Positions 20,096 through 29,983 of a stretch of 64,000 nt of DNA are shown here, one piece after another; positions within the stretch are counted from its first letter, which is position 1; every line of letters begins with the position of its first letter. Source of the stretch: Parietichytrium sp. I65-24A (taxonomy: Eukaryota > Sar > Bigyra > Thraustochytrida > Thraustochytriidae); the NCBI GenBank assembly GCA_012862575.1, contig BLSF01000082.1, positions 1 through 64,000 of the forward strand. Reading direction: 5' to 3'. A model generated the notes under the pieces. That model did no database searches. It saw only the letters and a program-made list of their open reading frames with translations, and was not told the origin of the DNA. A program made the position numbers and the translations under genes.

Positions 20096-21531
20096 GGTCC
20101 TCTCTCTTCTGCCCTCTTGTGTCCCTTGCGTGACTGGCAGTAGATGCCGATCGACTCCTCTCCGACTCGAAACCTTCTCAATCTGGAGTAAATAGTCAAG
20201 TTCCAATTGCCTCGCTCTCCTGAGATCTTCTGAGCTCAGAAGCATGCGTTTTACACCTTTCTTGACTTTCTTGCTCTCACTGCAGTGAGAGAACTAACTG
20301 AGCAGGCAACTCCCAAGATCTTTTTCTGTAGCACTGTAGCAGTTTACAGTTTGGTCGAAGGACCTGTTTTTTGACATGTAAGAATGTGTGACGTGCTGCT
20401 TGTGGCTTGCGGCTTGGGCACGTTCGTTTGGTGCGCGACTCGGACGAGAACACTCACTGTTGGTACACTACATTACGCTTCGGACTCGCAGTTGACAAAC
20501 TGTGCATGTCAAGTCAGAGACGTGTATTTATCCTTGATGGTTCTCTTCGTCTTCGCGTCGGTTGCATGCTGGCGCCACGCCTCCACTGGCCTTTCTCTGA
20601 GCCAAGTTTAACGACGTATTCTTGGGCATCGATTCTTGCAGGTCTACACTGCGTATTTATTTTCAAGTTCGCACGCACTTGGCACAGCACACAATTTCAT
20701 CGACTGCCTCATGGTCCGAGTAGCTCGACAATCACAATCAGCAATTTCTTTTCATTTCACTAACCAAGGATCAAGCGAAGCGTTCCTCGGCGAGTCTTGT
20801 TCCTTTGTTCCCAGGCCTGGTTGCTTGGTCTACCCTCGGCTACAGCATACAATAAGCCCCTGTAAGTGTCCCCGCCGATACCGGTAAGATACTCACAACC
20901 TTACCGACAGTGGAGTAGCAAGGCCTAGCGAATTGCGTATTGTAAATTTCATTCGTGCTATGCGTTTTACGTGGCGCCGCTAACACTAAATGTCCAGTAA
21001 GACGTATGTAGCAGGTAGGGTAAAGAGCTCGAGTAGCCCGGAATCACTGGTCCATAAATTTAGTCACAGTCAGAACAGTCAGAACAGTCAGTCAGGATTC
21101 TATTTTGTTGAATTTTTAGTTTTTAGTTTTTCAGAACAGAACAACAAACCAAACAAAGCTCGGATGAACATGGAATCATTCAGATTCAACAACAAAGAAA
21201 TGCATACATAAACGAACTGTAAATTGCTGATGGAGATTGTTGTTAACGTCGTTGTTGTTGCCCAACTCCTCCTGAACGCTCTCAATGCTCCCGATGCCCT
21301 CAATGAGAGCGCGGTGGAAGACTCAGACGACTCGGACTCTCCAAGAAACTTATAATGAAACCAACCCGGCTCCGAGTCGTTCAGAGTCTTCTCGTGGCTT
21401 TCACGACTTTCACATAGGAGTCCACAGCTCGCACCAACCAACCCGTTCGTTGTTACATTGTGTTTTCATTCGCTGTCAGTTCAGTGCTATGCGACTCCAG
21501 ATTAGGATTACGGATTGGACCATGAGAGAGC
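20096..21531. other. Divergent intergenic region, PITHD1 / aminopropyltransferase
   Basis: No supported gene. It should hold both promoters. It carries repeated CAGAACAGTCAG-type words (about 21066-21095), a TACCGGTA step at about 20879, and TG/CA-poor AT-rich DNA. Confidence 0.45.
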
Positions 21532-22956
21532 ATGCATGGCAATAATGGCAATAATGGCAATGAGCATGACAATGAGCATGAGCATGAGCATGAGCAGCCC
21601 AGTCCGCAGACGCGACAAAGTGCAAAGTGGAAAGTGCCACCGTCCCATCAGGAGATCTATGAACGCGGAAAGGACAAGGAAGGTTCAACTCGCAAGGAAA
21701 TGGAGCTGAACGTGAGGGTGAATTCGAGCCTGGCCATCGGCGTGGGTCTCGGCGCGGTGGTGGGATTGGCTGCTTCTGGGCACTGTGCCAAGTGGGGTGC
21801 GAAGATCGGCGCTTTGGCTTGCCCACACCATCTTTTGACTTGGCTCGGGTGCACGAAGAAGGCCCCGTGCTGCTCTAGCAAAGCTGCTCGCGAGACTGCG
21901 CCTTCGTGCAAGCCTGCTTCTGCTCCTGCGGTGGCGGCTGCTGTGGAAGCTGACGACAAGGAAGGGAAAGGGGTGGAGGAGCGCGCAGAGGAGCGCGAGG
22001 CGGTGTGGTTCAATGAAGGCCTCACCGACGTGTTCCGCGTGGAAATGGCGCTCAAGTCAATCCTGTTCGACGCGCGATCCGACTTTCAGCGCATTCAGGT
22101 GATTGAAACTAAGCAATTCGGAAGAACTCTCGTCATGGACGGGCAGACCCAGAGCGCCCGTGCTGACGAGCACATCTACCACGAGTCCCTCGTACACCCT
22201 GCCCTCCTACTGCACCCAAACCCAAAGTCCGTTTTCATCGGCGGAGGTGGCGAGTTCGCCACTGCTCGCGAGGTCCTCAGACACAAGAGCGTGGAACGCG
22301 TTATGATGGTCGACATTGACAAAGTCACTTGCGATATTTGCCGCGAGCAGCTTCCAGAGTGGAACAATGGCTCATACGACGATCCTCGTTTCCAGATTGA
22401 ATACATGGACGCAAGGGCATGGCTTGAGCAGCACGACGAGAAGTTTGACGTGATCTACATGGACATTTGCGACCCAATTGAAGCCGGACCAGGATACAAA
22501 CTCTACACGCAGGAGTTTTACACCTTCTTGCGCGAGCGCTTGTCGGATGGTGGTCTCTTTGTGACCCAATCCGGTCCCGCCGCAGTGTTCAACGCTAAGG
22601 ACGAATGCTTCACCGTTATTCACAAGACCCTCTCCTCGTCTTTCGATGTGGTGGTTCCATACATTTCCGATGTGCCATCTTTTGGAAGCAACTGGGGATT
22701 TAATCTTGCCTTCAACCTTCGCGAGAATGACAAGGACGGCGCTGCGGCTGCAAGAACAAAGGTTCTTTCAGCCGACATCGACAGCATCGACCAGCTGATC
22801 GAGGAACGTATTCGCGGAGGACTCAGTGGAATGAAGTTTCTCGACGGACTTACTTGGAGAGGTTTGATGGGTGTGCCTCTCGAGATCCGTCAACAATGTG
22901 CTGACGAGACTAGAGTCATGACAATTGCAAACCCAGTGTTTATGTATTCCAGCTAA
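21532..22956 (+). CDS. Thermospermine/spermine synthase-like aminopropyltransferase with N-terminal anchor
   Basis: 474 residues from the first ATG (21532); an ATG at 21703 (MELNVRVNSS) would give 417 and may be the true start, since the leading Asn/His/Glu stretch comes from an AATGGC/GAGCAT microsatellite. Residues ~65-82 (SSLAIGVGLGAVVGLAAS) are hydrophobic, followed by a Cys-rich stretch, suggesting a membrane anchor or targeting signal. The catalytic domain starts at about 158 (VWFNEGLTDVFRVEMALKSI). It has FGRTLVMDGQTQSAR, DEHIYHESLVHPALLLHPNP, the decarboxylated-SAM loop GGGGEFATARE (237-247), VDIDKV (260-265) and MDICDPIE with the DxxDP catalytic acid (311-315). YTQEFY, VTQSGPA and VPSF follow in the order seen in ACL5. 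ACL5-type enzymes transfer aminopropyl to spermidine. Substrate (thermospermine versus spermine) cannot be settled by eye. Confidence 0.9.
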   Translation: MHGNNGNNGNEHDNEHEHEHEQPSPQTRQSAKWKVPPSHQEIYERGKDKEGSTRKEMELNVRVNSSLAIGVGLGAVVGLAASGHCAKWGAKIGALACPHHLLTWLGCTKKAPCCSSKAARETAPSCKPASAPAVAAAVEADDKEGKGVEERAEEREAVWFNEGLTDVFRVEMALKSILFDARSDFQRIQVIETKQFGRTLVMDGQTQSARADEHIYHESLVHPALLLHPNPKSVFIGGGGEFATAREVLRHKSVERVMMVDIDKVTCDICREQLPEWNNGSYDDPRFQIEYMDARAWLEQHDEKFDVIYMDICDPIEAGPGYKLYTQEFYTFLRERLSDGGLFVTQSGPAAVFNAKDECFTVIHKTLSSSFDVVVPYISDVPSFGSNWGFNLAFNLRENDKDGAAAARTKVLSADIDSIDQLIEERIRGGLSGMKFLDGLTWRGLMGVPLEIRQQCADETRVMTIANPVFMYSS

Positions 22957-23207
22957 TCACTCCCTGATATTGCCGCCCTTAAAACTTGATTTGGACACAC
23001 CAATTGTCTCCGCTTTCCCCGTTTTCCTCTTCGTTCACTCTCTTGAATGTCCAAGATTTCCATGTTGGGCTTTGCACTTTTAGGTAACGTTGGGGATCAG
23101 AGGCAGGGCTCGCAAGCTATCCCAAGCTCGGACCGTTATGATTGACATTTTTTAAGCTTAACAGTATAAAAAAGGAGAAAAAATTGGAAAGTTATTTACT
23201 TTAGCTT

Positions 23208-23245
<38 letters not shown>

Positions 23246-23607
23246 GTGAAAATGGGCCGTCCGTTGTCGATGCTTCTAAACCATCGAATTTCTTTCAGAT
23301 CGTTTTTCGAGCCTGTCTTCTTCCGAGCTGTTTGTTGTGACTGTAGTATTTTGTGATGAGTGGATTAAGATTTTGGAAATAAGGGAGCCGGGAGGGAATG
23401 AAGGAAGAGAAAGGCCACGGGATTGCTGAAGATGCGCAATATGGCGAGACAGAAACTACGCATGCGTTCCAAAAAAAGCGATTCAATGCAGCTCAGCAGG
23501 TCGGATGCTACAAAAATTATAATACATGCTCTTTCGAACTCTGCGCTTCGCTCTAGCTCCCCGCGCGCACCGTAGCAAGCAAGCCTTTTTCAGATCTCCC
23601 CTTGTCG
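22957..23607. other. Convergent 3' flanks
   Basis: No gene seen; both neighbours end here. Contains the (GA)n run at 23211-23243. Confidence 0.4.
23211..23243. repeat. (GA)n microsatellite
   Basis: About 16 GA units in the convergent spacer between the aminopropyltransferase and CDK genes. Confidence 0.9.
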
Positions 23608-24609
23608 TCAAGATGCGTGGTGGTCAAATTCAGAGGTGAAGAATGGGTGCTCCAAAGCAGCTTTGGCGGTAATTCGCTCTGCAGGATTATAACAGAGCAT
23701 CTGCATGAGCAAGTCCAACCCTTTGGCGTTGGTTATACGCCCGCCAATCTTGGAACCGCTCTGCCTCCTCCACTGCGGAAACACTGCTTTGTAGTCCGGC
23801 AAGCTTGAGACGCCTGGCCAGACAGCGTCATTTGGCGTTCCAAGGAGCTGAAAAATCTTGAAAAGCTCGTCAATCTCCGAGCCTCCGGGGAAGCGGGGGT
23901 TTCGGTTCGCCATTTCCGCAAAGATGCACCCCACGCTCCAAATATCAACAGGGGTTCCGTAATGTTTTGACCCCAGCAGAATCTCCGGCGCGCGGTACCA
24001 GAGCGTGACGACTTCATGCGTGTACATTCGCAGAGGGATTCCAAATGCCCTTGCGAGTCCAAAGTCGGCCAGCTTCAGTTTTCCGGTCATATCGATCAGC
24101 AAGTTTTGCGGTTTTAAATCCCTGTGGATAACACGGTGCGAATGACAGAATGCAATGCCGCGCAGTAGCTGGTACAGGTACGATTTTGTAAGAGCCGGGC
24201 TCAGGCCTTCTGGCCCGCAGGCGTCCATATACTTTTTCAGGTCGTAATCTACGCCCGAAACCGAAATTTGTTCGCAGATACATTGACAGAACGAAAAGGT
24301 CAGCTGGCAACGTAACAAACACGCAGAGTGATCAGCAACTGTTTCTAGCAAAAACTTACCGAGATACTCAAACACGAGACAGAGCTTGTTGTCGTAGTGA
24401 ACGACGTCCTTGAGGAGCACAACATTCTCGTGGTCCAGCTCCTTCAAGAGGCTGATCTCTCGAATGGCCGTGCTCGGCACGCCTTCGTCCTGTCCTTCTA
24501 GGGTGATCTCCTTCAGTGCATACAGATTTGCAGTCTGCGTCTCCTTTGACTTGTACACCACCCCGTACGTACCCTCTCCAATCTTCTCAAGGTTCTCATA
24601 CTTGCGCAT
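23608..24609 (-). CDS. Cyclin-dependent kinase, CDK1/2 type, two exons
   Basis: Exons 24609-24360 and 24248-23608, joined to 296 residues, the usual CDK1/2 length. The start is the ATG at 24609 ([16 protein letters not shown]); the open frame extends upstream only to a GTG. The intron 24359-24249 is GTAAGT...TAG, phase 1, and splicing restores the canonical [12 protein letters not shown]. Landmarks are GEGTYG with inhibitory Thr/Tyr, ALKEI, the PSTAIRE cyclin-binding helix (45-51), [16 protein letters not shown], the T-loop Thr in [32 protein letters not shown] and the C-lobe [11 protein letters not shown]. It should drive cell-cycle transitions with a cyclin. Oddity: the intron is 111 nt, a multiple of three without a stop, so a retained form would encode a 37-residue insertion in the hinge region. 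A GATT array lies 450 bp upstream. Confidence 0.95.
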   Translation of the reverse strand: MRKYENLEKIGEGTYGVVYKSKETQTANLYALKEITLEGQDEGVPSTAIREISLLKELDHENVVLLKDVVHYDNKLCLVFEYLGKFLLETVADHSACLLRCQLTFSFCQCICEQISVSGVDYDLKKYMDACGPEGLSPALTKSYLYQLLRGIAFCHSHRVIHRDLKPQNLLIDMTGKLKLADFGLARAFGIPLRMYTHEVVTLWYRAPEILLGSKHYGTPVDIWSVGCIFAEMANRNPRFPGGSEIDELFKIFQLLGTPNDAVWPGVSSLPDYKAVFPQWRRQSGSKIGGRITNAKGLDLLMQMLCYNPAERITAKAALEHPFFTSEFDHHAS

Positions 24610-26915
24610 CCTCCCGTACGCCACAAGCCCTCGTCAATTGCACCGAAAGCAATTACACAAGGCACAAGCCCAAGGAGACCCAGCCGCGCACTCACTCCTG
24701 CGGTGGCGGTCTGCCTTCCTGCTCACAGCTGGGTAGGAGAAAACTCGCGCGCGGACTATTGCCAGCTGCCAACACCTCGCTCTCAACACGTGAAAAGAGC
24801 CTCAAGAGTCGAACAGCCCAGCGAGGTCACGTCAAAAGGCCCGTCACTGCGCTTCCGAAAGCCGTCTAGCGCCAAATCAAGTTGTCCAACGCAGCGACGA
24901 TTCTTGGAGGCTGAGGTAATGGGTGCCAAGAGAGACAGGCAAAGCGGGGCGGAGAGAGGGCCGGTAATGCAGACAACAAACGCAGACAGCGGCGCGGGAA
25001 CGGAGAGAGTGGAGCCACTCACAGTCCCTGTGGAATCCTTTGGATGATGATGCTCGATTGACGATTGATTGATTATGATTGATTGATTGATTGATTGATT
25101 GATGGTGTCTCTGAGCTCTTATACTTATACTCTATACTCTATACTCTGTGCGTTCTGTGGGTCTCTTGGCCTGGTCTACGATGATCGAGGATTCTATCTA
25201 TCTTCCATTGCATAAGTTACGCCAGACCATCAGCTACTAGCTGTCCAAGAAAGAAAGAATTGAGCTCGAGGGTAGCGGACGAATAGATTTGACAGTAGAC
25301 TGAGAGATGGGAGATATGGGAGATGGGAGATGGGAACGAGAGACGAGAGGCCATCGGTTGGGAGATTAGGGGGGAACGTGTGCTTACACTTGTACTGTTT
25401 CGAGCACGTGTGGTTTTAACGCGACTATACTGACAAGACCGAGGAACTCGCCCTTCTTCTGACTCTTCTGATTGTGAATTTTTATGATCTTGACATGTGA
25501 AATAATTGTTCTGTTCTGTATTGTATTGTACTTTACACACTCAGTACCAGTACTCGGATGCTTTCCACGCGTTTCCACCATAATAGCGCAACGACTAACA
25601 CGCACCTAGTGCACTCTCCTTTGTTTTGCTTTGGTCGAAGCTCCCAACACGTTCCAATCAATCGCTTGATCGGACAGTGAACGAACTAATTTATTTATCG
25701 TTAACTTCTTTTAATTTACCATCAAAAAGGACGTCGATGAAAGTCTGAACCATGTCGTTCGATGCAACTTAGATACAGTTTTCTTTCACCTCGTGAAAAG
25801 TGAAAAGTGGGATTGGGTCGCGAAAGAGGAACACTACCGTTCTCACAGTCTATACAGTATCAGTCCAGCAAGCGCCTGCCTATTCGTGACTGCTGGAGCT
25901 TACGGGTCTTATCGAATCCCTCCTTGCACTAACATGTAAGTTACTTACACTGCCACGTCTCATCAGTACTGAGTACCGGTATCTTATCAAAGTGTTCCAA
26001 GTTTTCAGAATCAGAATTTGTCAGAACAGAATCCGGAACAGAATTTAGAATAGAGTTTACAGTCAGAGTTCACTGGCAGAAAATGCCGCCAACAGACATC
26101 ATGAGCACACCATGAAGACTGATCAAAATAACACTCGAGTCAACTTAGTTTGTGATGTGCTCTTGTGCTTTGGGATTCCTCCTCTCGGTTCAAGGGATTG
26201 ACGCGGCTCGATGACTTTTGATTGATAAACATCTGTTCAACCTCTTCCGAATTCTGTTCTAAGGATGACACTTTCAACAAAAAGCCCGAGTCAAATCGGA
26301 AGCAAGTGAGCCTTCGCTCGAGGGTGCACGCTAAGACAACAACATCGACCTCTTGCACTAAAAAAACGACAACAACAACAACAACTTTCGAACAATAACA
26401 AGGACTCTCCCGTGTAACTACTACTACTACCATTCGCAGTGACTCTCCATACCACAGCGCCACGCTTCGCACTTTGCATAGCACCAGGTTTCCAGGTGAT
26501 TGGATTCACATCTATCTGACCAATACAAGCAGGGAAACCTCGCGGACCATAGACATAGACGCTGCGGCGTTCTACATTCTACATTGTTGAACGGCCGAGA
26601 CTGATAGATGTGGGTACGCGGGACTTTTGGAGCAGACCACGAGCGGCCAGGTGTACGTGTTGTTGCATCCAATCAATCCAATCAGACGACTTGGAGTGTT
26701 GTTGACTCCTCTTCCTTGGTTTTCATCGTGTGACTTCTCCGCAAGAGGTTCGTGGCGGTTTCCGTTTTTCGTTTTTCGTTTTGGGATCTGGGAATTTGGG
26801 GCGGTTCAGGTACGGGTTGCTTGGCCAACTTGAGTCCTTTGGTCTTGGAAGCGAATCACTGTCTGGGCTGGGCTTGGGTTGGCGCCAGTGAACAAAGAGC
26901 GTCTTTTCCGAGTCA
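24610..26915. other. 2.3-kb divergent intergenic region
   Basis: No supported gene. It should hold the CDK promoter and that of the gene at 26916. It includes the GATT array at 25063-25103, a TACCGGTA step near 25977 and short CAACAACAA / CTACTACTA runs at about 26340-26435. Scattered open frames have no protein-like pattern. Confidence 0.5.
25063..25103. repeat. (GATT)n tetranucleotide array
   Basis: About ten GATT units with one AT interruption, ~450 bp upstream of the CDK ATG (minus strand). Similar arrays occur upstream of the small GTPase, Nudix and MOB1 genes. Confidence 0.9.
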
Positions 26916-27761
26916 ATGGTCCCTGTGCTTGTAGTGCCAACCTGCAGCAAGGCCTCGGAGGGCGCGGAGGTGGCCAGGGTTCTCCGTAAACATGTGCGGA
27001 AGTGGAGACCGGACTGGGCGACCTGCGCGGAGTGCCAAAGTTTGCGGTTGATCACACAGGCTGTCAAGTTGCTTGACAGCGATGAGACGAATGCTGCGCT
27101 GGAAGCTGCGATGTATGTATTGAACGCATCTCCGTGGCGGGCTAGTGGCTTGCACAGAGCGAGGGCTGGAGTTTACCTAAAGCGACTGAAAAGAAAGGTT
27201 TTTGTGTTCAGAGCCAACCTGGGTGGCAGTTGCGAGCAGCAAGAAGGGGTCAGGGTTATTTTGTTGAAGGCAGTGAACGTTTCCGAGGCCAGCCGTCTCT
27301 GCCAGGCAGATTTCGAATGGGCGTGGAAGCTTGCTATTATTCTCAATCTTAAAGTTGGACTGATTTCTGCCAACGCTTACATATCCACACTTGGGGGCGG
27401 GCACTTTTTGTGTAAACAGATTGACGCTGCCGAAGAAATGGCACTGCGTCAACTCAAAGTGGCCAGTATCTTGGGGGATCCAGTGCTGGCAACGCAGTGC
27501 AGGATCCATTTAGCCTATAATCAGATGCAGCGGGGGAACCTCAAGCATGCCAGACAGATATTAAAATGCCAATGGGTAGCGGCCCATGTATTGGACAGCG
27601 AGCACCTCAAGTCAATGATCCGTTCGGCCTGGCATCACGTCAAGAAGCTCCGGGAGGTGAAGCACATCTTGAAACAGCCTCCCAACAGCGAAAGCCGTGT
27701 TCATGACCCTTTTTACCGCCAGCGATTCATCAACTCCTTCGAAAAGGACCGAGAGCTATGA
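26916..27761 (+). CDS. Unknown all-helical (TPR-like) protein
   Basis: 281 residues, single exon, ATG at 26916 (MVPVLVVPTCSKASEG). I do not recognise the family. The sequence is basic and helical throughout. The middle (about 130-230) reads like paired helices: FEWAWKLAIILNLKVGLISA, AYISTLGGGHFLCKQIDAA, EMALRQLKVASILGDPV, RIHLAYNQMQRGNLKHARQI. The pattern of Ala, Gly and Leu spacing suggests TPR- or SEL1-like hairpins. The GGGHFLC turn inside the second helix pair looks like a conserved signature. No signal peptide or membrane segment. The tail is hydrophilic (DPFYRQRFINSFEKDREL). Codon use and clean open frame support a real gene. Confidence 0.75.
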   Translation: MVPVLVVPTCSKASEGAEVARVLRKHVRKWRPDWATCAECQSLRLITQAVKLLDSDETNAALEAAMYVLNASPWRASGLHRARAGVYLKRLKRKVFVFRANLGGSCEQQEGVRVILLKAVNVSEASRLCQADFEWAWKLAIILNLKVGLISANAYISTLGGGHFLCKQIDAAEEMALRQLKVASILGDPVLATQCRIHLAYNQMQRGNLKHARQILKCQWVAAHVLDSEHLKSMIRSAWHHVKKLREVKHILKQPPNSESRVHDPFYRQRFINSFEKDREL

Positions 27762-28283
27762 TCATATTTTTCCAGATAGAGTTTCGTTTCCCTTCTTCGA
27801 CAAAACCTTTGAACCAGTATTTATATTCCATCCACAGCTTGCCTCTCTTCCACTCAGCAGCGGCACGGTTTCTACCGCCCTGCATCGGCGCCACGATTCT
27901 TCCATGCCGGACCGGCAACATCGCCACAGGACCGATGATGATCTACGCTGACGCCTGCTAGCACACTGTCTATATACTAATAACAGTCGCCCAGTCAAAT
28001 ACAATCTTGGCCAAAACGTGTTTTAATGGTGGTCGAATGTTTCATGAACCAAATTCAATTTTTATGAGTAGATAAAGCTCAGGGCTGTCCAAACATGTGC
28101 TTGGTTTGAATCAAATCCAAGTATTTTGTGCGCTACGCGTGTTCGCAATTTGGCATCTGCTAAGCAGTTTTACCTAGCTGAGTAGGAGATACTAGGACCT
28201 TGCCTCTTCTTAAGATACACTACGTGGCTACTGGAAACTTGGAGATACGGATCCCAGCGGACATAGGTAGCTTTTCAATCAAT
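27762..28283. other. Convergent intergenic region
   Basis: No gene seen. It holds the 3' flanks of the helical unknown (plus) and the two-exon gene (minus). Confidence 0.4.
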
Positions 28284-29572
28284 CTATATTGCTTGTGATT
28301 TCTTTTTAATGAAATGTTTTACATTGACGACCCGTCTCTTGAGCTTCTTGCAGTTTTCGTCATCTTCGAGCCAAGTATCGTCCTCATAGGCAACCTTCGA
28401 GTTCTCCAGAACCTGCGTTGGAGTCTGATCCATCTGATCCAAGTCCACTTCCAACTCGTTCTGAATAAACTGTTCAAAATGGGCAGGAATGCCCAGTTGC
28501 CCGGTTCTTCCTGCTGCGAGAGCTCTATTCGTAGTCGGCTGCGCATTTGCCAAGGCTGGTACACGTGCAACTGTGTAGCTTGATGATTGACTCGGTGCGG
28601 TGGCCCCCTTCTTGCGGTGTGTTCGAATGTTTCCCACCCGCCGTATGAACTTAGTCCTGTTGGCGCATAGCGATAGCCATTCCTTGTGGTGTTGCAAAGA
28701 GTCCAGCGCTCGATGATAGCATTCAGCAGGAGGTACGGAGAACTTCCTGTCAATCTCAAGCTGAATGAACATTTCCACATCATACGGCAGTTGGGAACCG
28801 GGTCCGCCTCCCAGTATGTTACCAGTTATGAAGTCCATGTACTGCGGCTCCTCCCTTTTCTTGGCGCACCGAGCGCGATAACTCAGCAACCTATCCACAA
28901 TAGATTTGACCTCGGATTCGGTGGGGATGTCACATCTGAAAGCGTTTTCAGGCATCAAGCGAAGCTTCTCGAGCACCCAGGAATGATGCTGCTTGTCAAT
29001 GCCCTCGTTGGCAATAATATGTGCAATAGTCGGATAGTGCTCCTTCCCACACCGGGGCCCAAGTGTCTCGCCTTTTCTTGGACGTCGAGCCCAACCGGGA
29101 AAGTAGTCTGACCAATCGAACATGGAATGTCGTGCCAGCTGAAACTCGGGCTGCTCGATATCGCCTTTGCGAACGGTGAAACCAAGCTCATTTTGCTCCA
29201 GCATCTGAAATACTTGGCGGACACAGAACGCATATTGTGCAATTTGGATTCTGCCATTCTGAAGTGGAAAGAAAGGTCCCGAATACGAATTCTCTCCGGT
29301 AACTCAACCAAAGGAAGTTTGTCGGGTTCTGCCTCCGAGTATACAAGCCCAACATGCTCGTCCACTTCGGCATAGCTCGGTGAGTTCTCCGAAGAGTCAA
29401 GCTTTCGCTTTGGCCGTGCCAGCTTTCTTTTTTTCTCTTTCGCGGGTCCATCCTTTGGGTCCTTCTTCGGCCTTCCCCTCCTGACCACAGGTTTGCAGGT
29501 GGTGCAGTGCCTGCGGCACTCGTCCGGGTGTTCAAAACACGTTCCGAGCCTGCAAGGGCAAGTTTTGGGCAT
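28284..29572 (-). CDS. Unknown Cys-rich / AT-hook-like protein, two exons
   Basis: Exons 29572-29345 and 29258-28284 join to 400 residues. The 86-nt intron (29344-29259) has donor GTATAC and acceptor CTTTCCACTTCAG with a clear pyrimidine tract, phase 0; the donor choice is the weaker end. Without splicing the two frames overlap out of phase, which forces the intron. Exon 1 (ATG 29572) begins with a Cys cluster (CPCRLGTC, ECRRHCTTC), probably a zinc-binding knuckle. RRGRPKKDPK, an AT-hook-like RGRP motif, and KRKLARPKRKL (nuclear signal) follow. Exon 2 has aromatic segments (DWSDYFPGWARRPRKG) and helices, ending in a basic KKLKRRVV...KKKSQAI tail. Likely nuclear and DNA-binding; the family is not recognised. 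It is divergent from the gene at 29984 with a 411-bp shared upstream region. Confidence 0.75.
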
Positions 29573-29983
29573 TTTGCAACAAATTCCAACGTGGTTCCCT
29601 CACAAGGACCTTCCTCTCCACACTCAGGCACCGGAGCACGCACGCTCGCGCGACAAAGACACCGGTTTTGGGGGTTTCAAGCCTTCCGCCACCTCCCGGG
29701 CAGCTCAAACCCGACCCAGCAACAGCCGCGCCATTAAATCGCAAAATGTCTATCCTCAGATTTTCGATATTCATATGTATATAGTGTGCTAGCTAGAGCT
29801 AGCTATCCAAGAAAGTCATAGCTGTGTCTGCTTGCCAGGAAACTCGTACTATACTAGTTTACCAGGTACCAGTACGCTGTTTACGCACTCGCGATTCTTG
29901 CGATGACAGTGATGACAGTTTCGTTTCCCATTGCTTCATGCTTGTCGCACTTGTGCGTGGCGCAGCGGGCCAGTGGAAGCGCG
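29573..29983. promoter_or_regulatory. Probable bidirectional promoter
   Basis: The ATGs of the minus-strand Cys-rich gene (29572) and the plus-strand unknown (29984) are only 411 bp apart and divergent, so the gap must contain both promoters. It includes an AGCTAGAGCTAGCTA palindrome-like stretch near 29790-29806. No TATA box can be assigned with confidence. Confidence 0.5.

Noticed and set aside
28955-29344. Unspliced continuation of the 29572 frame (205 codons)
   Set aside because: It overlaps the better downstream frame out of phase and becomes low-complexity; a GT...AG intron with pyrimidine tract joins the two frames in phase.
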